Both the position numbers and the translations under genes were made by a program. Positions 34,420 to 45,342 of a stretch of 64,000 nt of DNA are shown piece by piece. The stretch is taken from assembly GCF_003604215.1 (NCBI RefSeq), contig NZ_QXGS01000006.1, positions 1 to 64,000 of the forward strand, in the 5' to 3' direction. Position 1 is the first letter of the stretch. Every line of letters starts with the position of its first letter. Under the pieces are notes generated by a model. It was given only the letters and a program-made list of their open reading frames with translations. It searched no databases and was not told where the DNA came from. The DNA is from Teichococcus vastitatis (GTDB lineage Bacteria > Pseudomonadota > Alphaproteobacteria > Acetobacterales > Acetobacteraceae).

Positions 34420-36084
34420 TCAGATCTCGTCGCGGCGCAGCAGGTAGTCCAGGCCGCCGATGCGGAACCAGCGATAGCCATAGGGCTCCAGCAGGATGCG
34501 GTGGCGGCGTTGTTCCTCCGGCCGGCTGTGCTCTTCCGACAGCAGGTTGATCAGCAGCCCGTCATGCGAGCCGCTGACCTCGGGATCGAGCCGCACCTCG
34601 CAGGCCTCGGCGCGCAGGTTGTGCAGCATCAGCACGGAATTGTTGCGCCAGTCGTAGCGGATCGCCAGCACGCCTGGCACGTCGGTGTCCAGCACGCTGA
34701 ACTCGCCCCAGCCGATCTCCGGCACTTCCTTGCGCATGCGGATCATGCGCTCGGTCCAGTTCAGCAGGGATTGGGGGTCGCGCCGCTGCTGCGCCACGTT
34801 GACATGGGCGAAGCCGAACGGCCCTTCCGCGATCACCGGCCGCTTCGGCTCGGTGCTCCGGGTGAAGCCGCCCATCGGCTCGTCCGACCATTGCATGGTG
34901 GTGCGGGCGCATTCGCGCTCCGGCAGGCTCAGGTCGTCCCCCATGCCGATCTCGTCGCCGTAGCGGAACACCGGCGTGCCGGGCAGGGTCAGCATCAGGC
35001 TGGTGGCCAGTTCCAGCCGCCGCCGGTCGCCCTGCAGCATCGGCGCCAGCCGGCGGCGGATGCCGCGGTCGTAGAGCTGCATGGACTTCTCCGGCCCGAA
35101 GGCGGCGAACACCGCCTGGCGCTGCTCCGGCTTCAGCCGGCCGAGGTCCAGCTCGTCATGGTTGCGCAGGAACTGGCCCCATTGCCCGGTGGCGGGATGC
35201 TGGCGCGTCTGCTCCAGCGCCTCGGCCAGCAGGCTGGTGTCGGCGGTGGCCAGGGCATGGAACAGGGCCTGGTTGACCGCGAAGTTGAAGATCATGTGCA
35301 GCCGGTCGCCGTCGGCGCCGAAATACTCCATGCTGAGCTCGGGCGGGATGTTGGCCTCGGCCAGGATGATGGCGTCGCCCTGGCGCCATTGCAGGAACTC
35401 GCGGAACGTCCGCAGCATGTCGTAATTCGCCGCCGGCTCGCGGATGTTCGCCCCCTTCTCGGCGATCACGAAGGGCACGGCGTCCATGCGGAAGCCGCAG
35501 ACGCCGAGCTGCAGCCAGAAGCCCATGATCTTCAGGATCTCGGCCTGCACATGCGGGTTGGCCGTGTTGAGGTCCGGCTGGAACTCGTAGAAGCGGTGGA
35601 AGTAGTACGCCTTCGCCTGCTTGTCGCGGGTCCAGGTGCTGTCCTGCACGCCGGGGAACACCACGCCCTTGTCGGCGTCGGCGGGCTTCTTGTCGGCCCA
35701 GACATACCAGTCCCGGTAGGGTGATTTCGGGTCGCTGCGGGCCTGCTGGAACCAGGGGTGCTGGTCCGAGGTGTGGTTTGCCACGAGGTCCATGATCACG
35801 CGGATGCCGCGTTGCTTGCAGCCATGGGCGAATTCCACGAAATCGCCCAGCGTGCCGTAGCGCGGATCGACGCCGTAGTAATCGGCGATGTCGTAGCCGT
35901 TGTCGCGCCGCGGCGAAGGCTGGAACGGCATCAGCCAGATGGTGGTGACGCCGAGGCCGTGGAGGTAGTCGAGCCGCCGCGTCAGCCCCTCGAAATCGCC
36001 GATCCCGTCACCATTCGAATCCATGTAGGTGCCCACGGACACGCAGTAGACGATGGCGTTCTTGTACCAGAGGTCGTCGATCAT
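34420..36084 (-). CDS. Trehalose-synthase-type GH13 alpha-amylase family enzyme
   Basis: A 554-residue cytoplasmic GH13 enzyme. It has the TIM-barrel motifs NGYDIADYYGVDP, DLVANHTSDQHPWF, the nucleophile Asp in GFRMDAVPF, the acid/base Glu in ILAEANIPPE and the stabilising Asp in FLRNHDELD. It resembles trehalose synthases (maltose-trehalose isomerase), but the N-terminus VYCVSVGTYMDSNGDG is divergent and no maltokinase domain is attached. The beta-sandwich C-terminus is present. ATG 36084 follows AGAAGGG. It is divergent from an alpha-glucosidase gene, suggesting shared control. Confidence 0.85.
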   Translation of the reverse strand: MIDDLWYKNAIVYCVSVGTYMDSNGDGIGDFEGLTRRLDYLHGLGVTTIWLMPFQPSPRRDNGYDIADYYGVDPRYGTLGDFVEFAHGCKQRGIRVIMDLVANHTSDQHPWFQQARSDPKSPYRDWYVWADKKPADADKGVVFPGVQDSTWTRDKQAKAYYFHRFYEFQPDLNTANPHVQAEILKIMGFWLQLGVCGFRMDAVPFVIAEKGANIREPAANYDMLRTFREFLQWRQGDAIILAEANIPPELSMEYFGADGDRLHMIFNFAVNQALFHALATADTSLLAEALEQTRQHPATGQWGQFLRNHDELDLGRLKPEQRQAVFAAFGPEKSMQLYDRGIRRRLAPMLQGDRRRLELATSLMLTLPGTPVFRYGDEIGMGDDLSLPERECARTTMQWSDEPMGGFTRSTEPKRPVIAEGPFGFAHVNVAQQRRDPQSLLNWTERMIRMRKEVPEIGWGEFSVLDTDVPGVLAIRYDWRNNSVLMLHNLRAEACEVRLDPEVSGSHDGLLINLLSEEHSRPEEQRRHRILLEPYGYRWFRIGGLDYLLRRDEI

Positions 36085-36188
36085 CCCGGGCGTTTCCCTT
36101 CTGTGGCGAAGCCGCGCAACGGTGACCCGAAGGAACCCCATGGCGACGCTGGCGTTGTAAGCCTAGCGGAACAGCAAAGGTTTTCGGC
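36085..36188. promoter_or_regulatory. Divergent promoter region of two GH13 genes
   Basis: 104 nt between divergent starts. The plus-strand start at 36189 follows an AT-richer patch (CAGCAAAGGTTTTCGGC, 36171-36187) with AAAGG as the ribosome site. No operator-like palindrome was seen. Confidence 0.4.
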
Positions 36189-37763
<1,575 letters not shown>

Positions 37764-37819
37764 GCCCCGGCTGCCCACGCCGAGCCATCGAACCGAATGA
37801 TCGAACAAGGAACAAGGTG

Positions 37820-38908
37820 ATGACAGAACTGAACCCGGCGCACCGCAAGGTGGTGGTGGTGACCGGCGGCACCATGGGCATCGGCCGGGCCACCGCCCAG
37901 GCCTTCGCCCGCCAGGGCTGGGCGGTGGCGGTGCTGGCCCGTGGCGAGGAACGGCTGCGCTCCACCGAGGCGGAGCTGAAGGATCTGGGCGTGCCGGCGC
38001 TCGGCATCGCCGCCGACGTGTCCGATGCGCAGGCGATGGACGCCGCCGCCGCCCGCATCGAGCGGGAGCTCGGCCCGATCGAGGCCTGGGTCAACAACGC
38101 CATGGCGACGGTGATCACGCCGGTGATGGACATCACGCCGGAGGAGCTGCGCCGCGTCACCGACGTCACCTATCACGGGCAGGTGTTCGGCACGCTCGCG
38201 GCGCTGCGGCGAATGAAGCCGCGCAACCGCGGCGCCATCATCCAGGTTTCCTCCGGGCTCGGGCTGCGCGCGGCGCCGCTGCAATCGGCCTATTGCGCCG
38301 CCAAGCAGGCGGTGCAGGGCTTCACCGATGCGCTGCGCTCCGAATTGCTGCATGACGGCTCGGCGGTGACGCTGACGGTGGTGTACCTGCCGGCGGTGAA
38401 CACCCCGCAGTTCCGCCGCACCCGCAACCACATGGGCCAGGCGCAGAACGCGCCCGACCCCGTGTTCGACCCGCGCCTCTGCGCCAATGCCATCCTGTCC
38501 GCCGTGCAGCAGCCGGTGCGGGAGGTCTGGGTCGGCCGCTCCACCCTGCAGATGGCGGCGGCGCAGGCGCTGGTGCCGGGCTTCGCCGACCGCAAGGCGG
38601 GGGAGATGTGGGACGCGCAACTCGACCCGACACAGCCGCCGCCCGACCCGGAGGGCAACTTGTTCGAGCCGAAGCCGGGCGATCCGGGCATCGATGGTCC
38701 GTTCACCGACCGGGTGAAGCCGGGGCAGCGCGAATTCGTCACCAGCCGGACGCGGGACGCGGTGGTGGCGACCGTGGCGGGGCTGAGCCTGGTGGGGCTG
38801 GCGGCGCTGGCCGCCCCGGCGGTCACGGCGATGGCGCTGCACCAGGCCCGCCAGCGCGGCGGCGGCTGGCCGGTGGCCTGGCGGCGGCAGCGCGGCTGGT
38901 TCGGCTGA
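37820..38908 (+). CDS. SDR oxidoreductase with C-terminal membrane segment
   Basis: A 362-residue classical SDR: VVTGGTMGIGRATA, NNAMATVI (a variant of NNAG), VSSGLGLR and the YCAAK catalytic pair within residues 10-200. A proline-rich extension (LFEPKPGDPGIDGPFTDRVK) follows, with a hydrophobic stretch near 315-340 that should anchor it to the membrane. Many related proteins are annotated only as SDR family; the substrate is unknown. ATG 37820 is used; a GTG at 37817 is one codon earlier. It may be cotranscribed with the alpha-glucosidase (56-nt gap). Confidence 0.85.
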   Translation: MTELNPAHRKVVVVTGGTMGIGRATAQAFARQGWAVAVLARGEERLRSTEAELKDLGVPALGIAADVSDAQAMDAAAARIERELGPIEAWVNNAMATVITPVMDITPEELRRVTDVTYHGQVFGTLAALRRMKPRNRGAIIQVSSGLGLRAAPLQSAYCAAKQAVQGFTDALRSELLHDGSAVTLTVVYLPAVNTPQFRRTRNHMGQAQNAPDPVFDPRLCANAILSAVQQPVREVWVGRSTLQMAAAQALVPGFADRKAGEMWDAQLDPTQPPPDPEGNLFEPKPGDPGIDGPFTDRVKPGQREFVTSRTRDAVVATVAGLSLVGLAALAAPAVTAMALHQARQRGGGWPVAWRRQRGWFG

Positions 38909-38915
38909 GGCGGCG

Positions 38916-38938
38916 GGGAGGGGCTGGCGGCCCCTCCC
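38916..38938 (+). terminator. Perfect 9-bp stem hairpin after the SDR gene
   Basis: GGGAGGGGC (38916-38924) and GCCCCTCCC (38930-38938) pair perfectly around a TGGCG loop, 8 nt after the SDR stop. The downstream sequence is not T-rich, so efficiency is uncertain, but the position between operons fits a terminator. Confidence 0.6.
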
Positions 38939-38981
38939 ATCGGGCGGCGGACCCATGCCGTTCCGGATATGCCTCGGCGCC

Positions 38982-39017
38982 GTAAACCTATTGGACGGTG
39001 ATGGCGGGGCGGTTTAC
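38982..39017. promoter_or_regulatory. Inverted repeat GTAAACC ... GGTTTAC before L-arabonate dehydratase
   Basis: GTAAACC (38982-38988) and GGTTTAC (39011-39017) are exact inverted copies, separated by 22 nt, in the promoter region 54 nt before the dehydratase ATG. AT-rich half-sites in a GC-rich gap suggest a regulator-binding or looping site. Confidence 0.45.
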
Positions 39018-39070
39018 AGCTTCCCGGGAGGGGTGGGGCGCGTCTCTGCCCGCATGGCGGAGACGTCCCG

Positions 39071-40813
39071 ATGAGCAATGAAGAAAAGCCGCAAGGCAAG
39101 ACCCTGCGCAGCCAGGCCTGGTTCGGCCGGCAGGATAAGATGGGGTTCTATTACCGCTCCTTCCTGAAGAACAGCGGCACGCCCCAGGACCAGTTCGAGA
39201 ACAAGCCGGTGATCGGCATCTGCAACACCTGGTCCGAGCTGAACCCCTGCAACAGCCACTTCCGCACCATCGCCGAGCATGTGCGCCGCGGCGTGCTGGA
39301 GGCCGGCGGCTACCCGCTGGAATTCCCCGTCTCCTCGCTGGGCGAGGTGACGATGCGGCCCACCGCCATGCTGTACCGCAACCTCGCCGCCATGGACGTG
39401 GAGGAGGCGATCCGAGCCCATCCGCTGGACGGCGTGGTGCTGCTGATGGGCTGCGACAAGACCACCCCCGCCCTGCTGATGGGCGCGGCCTCCGCCGACC
39501 TGCCCACCATCGGCGTGTCCGGCGGCCCGCAGCTGCGCGGCGTGTACCGCGGCCAGATCATCGGCTCCGGCACCAACATCATCTCCATGAGCGAGCAGCT
39601 GCGCGCCGGCGAGATCACGCTGCAGGAGTTCCACGAGGCCGAGGCGGGGATGAACCGCTCCTCCGGCCACTGCATGACCATGGGCACGGCCTCCACCATG
39701 GCCTCGATGGTGGAGGCGCTGGGCGTCGGTCTGCCGGGCAACGCCGCTATCCCGGCGGTGGATGCGCGGCGCAACGAGATGGCCCGCCTCGCCGGCCGCC
39801 GCATCGTGGCCATGGTGCAGGAGGATCTGGTGCTGTCGAAGATCCTGGTGCGCGAGGCGTTCGAGAACGCCATCCGCACGCTGGGCGCCATCGGCGGCTC
39901 CACCAACGCGGTGGTGCACCTGCTGGCCATCGCCCGCCGCGTCGGCATCGAGCTGACGCTGGAGGATTTCGACCGGCTGGGCCGCGGCCTGCACTGCGTG
40001 GTCGACCTGATGCCGTCCGGCCGCTACCTGATGGAGGATTTCTACTACGCCGGCGGCCTGCCCGTGGTGCTGCGCCAGCTGGGCGAGGCCGGGCTGCTGC
40101 ACAAGGACGCGCCCACCGTCAACGGCCAGCCGATCTGGGAGAACGTCCGCGCCGCCGAATGCTTCAACCCGGAGGTCATCACGCCGCTGGAAAAGCCGTT
40201 CAAGGAAGAAAGCGGCATGGCGATCCTGCGCGGCAACCTGGCGCCCGACGGTGCCGTGATCAAGCCCTCCGCCGCCTCGCCCGAGTTGATGCGCCACACC
40301 GGCCGCGCCGTGGTGTTCGAGAACATCGAGGAGCTGCATGCGCTGAAGGACGATGACAGCCTGGACATCGACGCCTCCTGCATCATGGTGCTGAAGAATT
40401 GCGGGCCGAAGGGCTATCCCGGCATGGCCGAGGTCGGCAACATGCCGATCCCGAAGAAGCTGCTGCAGCAGGGCGTGCGCGACATGATCCGCATCTCCGA
40501 CGCGCGCATGTCGGGCACCGCCTACGGCACGGTGGTGCTGCACGTGGCGCCGGAAGCCGCCGCCGGCGGCCCGCTGGCGCTGGTGCGCAACGGCGACATG
40601 ATCACGCTGGACGTCGCCGCGCGCTCGCTGCACCTGCATGTGGAGGAGGCGGAGCTGGCCGCCCGCCGTGCCGCCTGGGTGCCGCCGCCGCCGGCCGCCG
40701 ACCGCGGCTACGTCAAGATGTATGTGGACCACGTGCAGCAGGCCAACCACGGCGTCGACCTCGACTTCCTGGTGGGCCGCAGCGGCTCGCCCGTGCCGCG
40801 CGACAATCACTGA
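39071..40813 (+). CDS. L-arabonate dehydratase (IlvD/Edd family)
   Basis: A 580-residue Fe-S dehydratase. The three cluster cysteines are in GICNTWSELNPCN, MGCDKTTPALLM and GHCMTMGTAST. ISDARMSGTAYG is the IlvD C-terminal motif. The length and sequence fit sugar-acid dehydratases (about 580 residues) better than dihydroxyacid dehydratase. The adjacent gene is nearly identical in pattern to Azospirillum L-2-keto-3-deoxyarabonate dehydratase, so the reaction is most likely L-arabonate to 2-keto-3-deoxy-L-arabonate. Other pentonates such as D-xylonate or D-fuconate are possible substrates. Confidence 0.85.
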   Translation: MSNEEKPQGKTLRSQAWFGRQDKMGFYYRSFLKNSGTPQDQFENKPVIGICNTWSELNPCNSHFRTIAEHVRRGVLEAGGYPLEFPVSSLGEVTMRPTAMLYRNLAAMDVEEAIRAHPLDGVVLLMGCDKTTPALLMGAASADLPTIGVSGGPQLRGVYRGQIIGSGTNIISMSEQLRAGEITLQEFHEAEAGMNRSSGHCMTMGTASTMASMVEALGVGLPGNAAIPAVDARRNEMARLAGRRIVAMVQEDLVLSKILVREAFENAIRTLGAIGGSTNAVVHLLAIARRVGIELTLEDFDRLGRGLHCVVDLMPSGRYLMEDFYYAGGLPVVLRQLGEAGLLHKDAPTVNGQPIWENVRAAECFNPEVITPLEKPFKEESGMAILRGNLAPDGAVIKPSAASPELMRHTGRAVVFENIEELHALKDDDSLDIDASCIMVLKNCGPKGYPGMAEVGNMPIPKKLLQQGVRDMIRISDARMSGTAYGTVVLHVAPEAAAGGPLALVRNGDMITLDVAARSLHLHVEEAELAARRAAWVPPPPAADRGYVKMYVDHVQQANHGVDLDFLVGRSGSPVPRDNH

Positions 40814-40854
40814 GCGCGTCGCGGCCCGCAGGATCAAAACAAAGGAGGAAACGA

Positions 40855-41775
40855 ATGGCATCATCACCCTATCGCGGCGTGTTCCCGGTCGCGCCCACCA
40901 TCTTCGACGACAATGGCCGCCTCGACCTCGAAGGGCAGAAGCGCGCGGTCGACTTCATGATCGATGCCGGCTCGGACGGCCTCTGCATCCTGGCCAATTT
41001 CTCGGAACAGTTCGTGCTGACCGACGAGGAACGCGACCAGGTGATGCAGGCGGTGCTGAAGCACGTCGCCGGCCGCGTGCCGGTCATCGTCACCACCACG
41101 CATTTCGCGACGCATATCTGCGCCGAGCGCAGCCGCCGCGCGCAGGATGCCGGCGCGGCGATGGTGATGATCATGCCGCCCTATCACGGCGCCACCATCC
41201 GCGTGCCCGAGGCCGGCATCTACGACTTCTTCCGCACCGTGTCGGATGCGATCGACATTCCGATCATGATCCAGGACGCGCCGGTGTCCGGCACGCCGCT
41301 CTCCGCCGCCCTGCTGGCTCGCATGGCAAAGGAGATTCCCAACGTCTCCTACTTCAAGATCGAGGTGGCGCAGGCGGCGGCCAAGCTGCGCAGCCTGCTG
41401 GAACTGGGCGGCGATTCCATTGTCGGCCCCTGGGATGGCGAGGAGGCGATCACCCTGATGGCCGATCTCGACGCCGGCGCCACCGGCGCCATGACCGGCG
41501 GCGGCTACCCGGACGGCATCCGGCAGATCATGGACCCCTGGTTCGCCGGGGACCGCGCCGCCGCGATGGCGGCCTATAATCGCTGGCTGCCGCTGATCAA
41601 CTATGAGAACCGGCAATGCGGGCTGGTGGCCGCCAAGGTGCTGATGCAGGAAGGCGGCGTGATCCGCTCCGACCGCGTCCGCCTGCCGCTGATGCCGCTG
41701 CATCCCGAGACGCGCAAGGGGCTGATCGAGATCGCATCCTCCCTTGACGCCCGGGTGCTGCGCTGGGGCCGTTAG
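40855..41775 (+). CDS. L-2-keto-3-deoxyarabonate dehydratase (DapA family)
   Basis: A 306-residue DapA-fold enzyme. It shares long blocks with the Azospirillum enzyme, for example VDFMIDAGSDGLCILANFSE, MPPYHGAT and GPWDGEEAITL. The Schiff-base lysine is in VSYFKIEVA and the end is ARVLRWGR. It dehydrates 2-keto-3-deoxy-L-arabonate to 2-oxoglutarate semialdehyde. A near-consensus AAAGGAGGAAACG precedes ATG 40855. It follows the arabonate dehydratase by 41 nt; the semialdehyde dehydrogenase that would complete the route to 2-oxoglutarate is not in the window. Confidence 0.92.
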   Translation: MASSPYRGVFPVAPTIFDDNGRLDLEGQKRAVDFMIDAGSDGLCILANFSEQFVLTDEERDQVMQAVLKHVAGRVPVIVTTTHFATHICAERSRRAQDAGAAMVMIMPPYHGATIRVPEAGIYDFFRTVSDAIDIPIMIQDAPVSGTPLSAALLARMAKEIPNVSYFKIEVAQAAAKLRSLLELGGDSIVGPWDGEEAITLMADLDAGATGAMTGGGYPDGIRQIMDPWFAGDRAAAMAAYNRWLPLINYENRQCGLVAAKVLMQEGGVIRSDRVRLPLMPLHPETRKGLIEIASSLDARVLRWGR

Positions 41776-41784
41776 GCCCCGCGA

Positions 41785-43119
41785 TCACGGCGCCGCGCTG
41801 GCGCTGCGGGCCGGCGCGGCGGCGCTGACGCGCCAGACGCGGTTGCCGACATCATCGGCCACCAACAGCCCGCCGCGCCCGTCCAGCGCCACGCCCACGG
41901 GGCGGCCCTGCGCGTCGCCTTCCGCATTCAGGAAGCCGGTCAGCACGTCCTGCGGCGGGCCGGACGGCCTGCCCTCGGCGAAAGGCACGAACACCACCTT
42001 GTAGCCGCTCGGCGGCTTGCGGTTCCACGAGCCGTGCTGGCCGATGAAGGCGCCTTCGGCGAAGGCGCCGGGCAGCGCGTTCGCGCCGCCGCCCCAGGCC
42101 AGCCCGAGCGAAGCGGTGTGCGGCCCCAGCGCGTAATCCGGAACAATGGCCCTTGCCACCAGCTCCGCACGCTGCGGCTGCACCCGCGCATCCACGTGCT
42201 GGCCGTAATAGCTGTAGGGCCAGCCATAGAAGCCGCCATCGCGCACCGAGGTCATGTAGTCGGGCACCAGGTCGCTGCCGATCTCGTCGCGCTCGTTCAC
42301 CGCCGTCCACAGCGCCCCGGTTTGCGGCACGAACATCATGCCGTTCGGGTTGCGCAGCCCGGTGGCGAAGAGCCGCTTCTGCCCGGAGGCGAGGTCGATC
42401 TCCCAGACCGCGGCGCGGCCTTCCTCCGCCTCCAGGCCGTTCTCGGCGACGTTGCTGTTGGAGCCGACCGTGGCGTAGAGGCGCTGCCCGTCCGGGCTGG
42501 CGATGATCGTCTTGGTCCAGTGGTGGTTGCGCGGCCCGGCGGGCAGGCCGGTGACGGGCTCACTCGGCGCGGTGATCCGCGTGTCGCCGGTGCGGTAGCG
42601 GAAGCGGACCACCGCGTCGGTGTTGGCGACGTAGAGCCAGTCGCCCACCAGCGCCATGCCGAAGGGCGAGTTCAGTTCCTCCAGCAGCACGCTGCGCGTC
42701 TCGGCCACGCCGTCGCCATCGGCGTCGCGCAGCAGGGTGATGCGGTTGGCGCTGGGCACCCCGGCGCCGGCCCGGCTCATCACCAGCCCCATCACCCAGT
42801 CGCGCAGGCCCTGGCTGTCCTCGGGCTTGGGCGGGGCGTTGCTTTCCGCCGCCAGCACGTCGCCATTGGGCAGCACCAGCAGCCAGCGCGGATGATCCAG
42901 CCCGGCGGCGAATTCCTGAACCCGGAGGCCGGCGGCGGGAACCGGCATCGCCCCCTCCGCCCAGCCCCGCGCCGGGGCGATGTTCACGGTGGGAAGCCAG
43001 CTTTCGCGCGGCGCCGGCAGTTGCGGGCTGGGGCCGCTGCCATCGGCCACCGACAGGGTGGCCTGGTCGCCGCAGGCGGCGAGCAGCAGGGCGGCGCAGA
43101 TGGCGGCGGTGGCGCGCAT
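41785..43119 (-). CDS. PQQ-type sugar dehydrogenase (glucose/sorbosone dehydrogenase family), lipoprotein
   Basis: A 444-residue outer periplasmic lipoprotein: LLAAC gives Cys16 as the lipidated residue. The six-bladed glucose/sorbosone dehydrogenase fold follows, with [55 protein letters not shown] and a closing [13 protein letters not shown]. Such proteins oxidise aldoses with PQQ, though many members lack proven activity. The cofactor could be shared with XoxF. It is convergent with the KDA dehydratase gene (9-nt gap), so physical linkage to L-arabonate formation from arabinose is attractive but unproven. Confidence 0.87.
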   Translation of the reverse strand: MRATAAICAALLLAACGDQATLSVADGSGPSPQLPAPRESWLPTVNIAPARGWAEGAMPVPAAGLRVQEFAAGLDHPRWLLVLPNGDVLAAESNAPPKPEDSQGLRDWVMGLVMSRAGAGVPSANRITLLRDADGDGVAETRSVLLEELNSPFGMALVGDWLYVANTDAVVRFRYRTGDTRITAPSEPVTGLPAGPRNHHWTKTIIASPDGQRLYATVGSNSNVAENGLEAEEGRAAVWEIDLASGQKRLFATGLRNPNGMMFVPQTGALWTAVNERDEIGSDLVPDYMTSVRDGGFYGWPYSYYGQHVDARVQPQRAELVARAIVPDYALGPHTASLGLAWGGGANALPGAFAEGAFIGQHGSWNRKPPSGYKVVFVPFAEGRPSGPPQDVLTGFLNAEGDAQGRPVGVALDGRGGLLVADDVGNRVWRVSAAAPARSASAAP

Positions 43120-43211
43120 GATGGAGGTTCCTTGCCAGGCGCGCCGGGCGGCGCGCGCTGCAAGGGTAACGCTGGAGCCGCGGCGGGTTTGCTTTCGCCG
43201 GCGGCTGCGGC

Positions 43212-44168
43212 TCAGCCCGGGCCGGCGCCGGTTTCCACCAGGGTGGCGGCGGCGAGGTCGGCCAGCGCCGTGCCCACGGATTTGAACAGCGTGAGGCCCG
43301 CCGCATCCGTGCGGCCCGGATGTTCGCCGCGGCACAGCGCCGCCAGGGTCACCACCCCTTCAGGACGCAGCGCGCCCTCGCGCAACGGTTCGGTCAGGTC
43401 GCCGGATTCCTCCAGCGCCACCTCGCTGTCCACGAACACGGCGGCGCGGCGCACGGCTTCGGTATCGGCCTCGCGCATGGTGGGGCGGAAGCTGCCCACC
43501 AGGTCCAGGTGCTGGCCCGGCCGCAGCCATTCGCCGCGCACCAGCGGCTCGGTCGCCAGGGTGGCGCAGCTGATGATGTCGGCCGCCGCCACGGCGTCCC
43601 GCAGCTCGGCGGCCGTCTCCGCCTCGAAGCCTTCACCGCGCAGCTGCGCCACCAACCGCTCCGCGCGGGCCGGGCTTGGATTCCAGACGCGGACGCGGCG
43701 GATCGGGCGCACCGTGCGCATCGCGGCGGCGGTCATGCCGGCGATGTGGCCGGCCCCCACCAGCAGCAGCGAGCCGGCATCGGGCCGCGCCAGGAAGGAA
43801 GCCGCCAGCGCCGAGGTCGCCACCGTGCGCCGCCCGGTGATCTCGTTGCCGTCCAGCAGCGCGACGGGCCGGCCGGTGCGCCCGTCCGACAGCACATAGG
43901 TCGAGTGCAGCGCCGGCAGCCCCTGCGCCGCGTTGCCGGGAAACACGTTCACCAGCTTCACCCCCAGGAAGCCGTCCTGCTGCCAGGCGGGCATCAGCAG
44001 CAGGGTGGCGTCCGGCCCGCCGGGCCGGGCGATGCTGTGCTGGTGCCGGCGGGGCGCCTCGGCGCCGGCGGCAAAGGCGGCGCGCAGCGCCGGAACCAGC
44101 CGGTCGAAGGGCAGGGCGGCCGCGACGCCGGCGGCATCCCGGACCGGAAGGGCGTGGGCTGGTTGCAT
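43212..44168 (-). CDS. Ornithine cyclodeaminase / mu-crystallin family protein
   Basis: A 318-residue NAD-binding protein. [17 protein letters not shown] is the Rossmann motif, [14 protein letters not shown] the nucleotide-selective loop, and [15 protein letters not shown] with [11 protein letters not shown] form the substrate domain. The family includes ornithine cyclodeaminase, alanine dehydrogenase, ketimine reductase and opine-type enzymes, so the exact reaction is open. The start at 44168 has AGGGAAGG about 8 nt upstream. It is followed upstream by a LysR gene on the same strand, 89 nt away. Confidence 0.88.
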   Translation of the reverse strand: MQPAHALPVRDAAGVAAALPFDRLVPALRAAFAAGAEAPRRHQHSIARPGGPDATLLLMPAWQQDGFLGVKLVNVFPGNAAQGLPALHSTYVLSDGRTGRPVALLDGNEITGRRTVATSALAASFLARPDAGSLLLVGAGHIAGMTAAAMRTVRPIRRVRVWNPSPARAERLVAQLRGEGFEAETAAELRDAVAAADIISCATLATEPLVRGEWLRPGQHLDLVGSFRPTMREADTEAVRRAAVFVDSEVALEESGDLTEPLREGALRPEGVVTLAALCRGEHPGRTDAAGLTLFKSVGTALADLAAATLVETGAGPG

Positions 44169-44257
44169 GATCGGGCCTTCCCTGTGGCGCCGCCACGGAT
44201 GGCACACCGGCCGGCGGCTTGTCCACGCACCGGCCGGTTCCGCGCGGGCGCTGTCTT

Positions 44258-45217
44258 TCAGGCGGTCTCCCGCCGGAACAGCTCGGCACACAGCTGCTGG
44301 TGCAGCCGCGCCGCGGCGGGGGAGAGCGGCCGCAGCCGGCTGCGGATCAGGCCGTAGGGCCGCACCACCAGGGGCGGCGCATCCAGCAGCGGCGGTAGGC
44401 GGCGGTAGCGTCCGCCCGGTTCCAGCAGCATCGCCACGGAAGCGGTGACGGCGCAGACCGACGGCCCCTGCGCCAGCGCCGCCATGGCCAGCAGAATGGA
44501 TTCGGTGTCCAGCACGCGCGCCGGCGGCGGCAGGGCGGCGCGCAGGAACAGCGCGTCGATCTCCTGCCGCAGCAGGGTGTGCGGCGGCGGCAACACCCAG
44601 GGATAGTCCAGCAGCGCACGCAGCGGGGAGGGCGCGTCTTCCGGCAGCGGGTGATCGGCCGGCACCAGCAGGCACACCGCTTCCTCCCCCACCTCCAGGT
44701 ACTCCACCAGCTCGGGCGCGGTCTCGGGCGGCATGCGGGCCAGCGCCAGGTCGAGCCGGCCGGCCAGCAGCCGTTCCACCAGCGGCGGGCTGGCATCCAC
44801 CTCCACGCTGATGCGCAGGTTGGGCTGGGCGTGCTGCACCGCCTCCACGGCGCGGGCGACGATGTCCACCGCCGGCGCCGTCACCGTGCCCAGCGCCACG
44901 TGGCCGAAGGCGCCGTCGCGCAGGTTGTTCAGCTCGGCGGCGGTCTGCTCCAACTCCACCAGCACGGAGCGGGCGCGGCGCAGCAGCACTTCCCCCGCCG
45001 TGTTGGGCAGCAGGCCGCGCGGGCGGCGCTCGAACACCGCCATGCCGACCATGGCCTCGATCTCGGCCAGCAGCTTGGAAGCGGCGGGCTGGGTGATGCC
45101 GAGGGCCTGCGCGGCGCGGTTGAGGTTGCGCGTGTCATCCAGCGCGGCGAGCAATTGCAGGTGCCGCAGCTTCAGGCGGGCGCGGGCGAACCAGTTGGGC
45201 GGCAGGCGGGCGGCCAT
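44258..45217 (-). CDS. LysR-family transcriptional regulator (PcaQ/GbpR-like)
   Basis: A 319-residue LysR protein. RLKLRHLQLLAALDDTRNLN and LGITQPAASKLLAEIEAM form the DNA-binding domain with an N-terminal extension, as in GbpR/CbbR-like regulators. It is divergent from a Bug-type binding protein gene and probably regulates it, the ornithine-cyclodeaminase homologue, or both. The ATG at 45217 is preferred; the longer frame to 45328 runs into the neighbouring promoter. Confidence 0.9.
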   Translation of the reverse strand: MAARLPPNWFARARLKLRHLQLLAALDDTRNLNRAAQALGITQPAASKLLAEIEAMVGMAVFERRPRGLLPNTAGEVLLRRARSVLVELEQTAAELNNLRDGAFGHVALGTVTAPAVDIVARAVEAVQHAQPNLRISVEVDASPPLVERLLAGRLDLALARMPPETAPELVEYLEVGEEAVCLLVPADHPLPEDAPSPLRALLDYPWVLPPPHTLLRQEIDALFLRAALPPPARVLDTESILLAMAALAQGPSVCAVTASVAMLLEPGGRYRRLPPLLDAPPLVVRPYGLIRSRLRPLSPAAARLHQQLCAELFRRETA

Positions 45218-45224
45218 CGGCAGA

Positions 45225-45242
45225 CATATTCCTTCCGATATG
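45225..45242. promoter_or_regulatory. CATAT-N8-ATATG dyad, candidate LysR box
   Basis: CATAT (45225-45229) and ATATG (45238-45242) are inverted copies with an 8-nt spacer, next to the LysR start codon and facing the divergent transport gene. The T-rich symmetric arms resemble LysR operator boxes. Confidence 0.5.
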
Positions 45243-45342
45243 CTTCGGGCGGAACTTGGCATTAGACGGCATCGCGCCGCTTTCCTACTGCTGGCGGAAA
45301 GCGGGGCCGACTCCGTCCGCCCCTCCACGGGAGAACGTTCAC

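Noticed and set aside
38941-39070. Possible riboswitch in the leader of the L-arabonate dehydratase gene
   Set aside because: Only a single short inverted repeat is visible; no conserved aptamer motif was recognised, so it is listed only as a candidate operator.
39071-40813. Dihydroxyacid dehydratase ilvD
   Set aside because: Although the family is shared, length and the neighbouring 2-keto-3-deoxyarabonate dehydratase favour a sugar-acid dehydratase.
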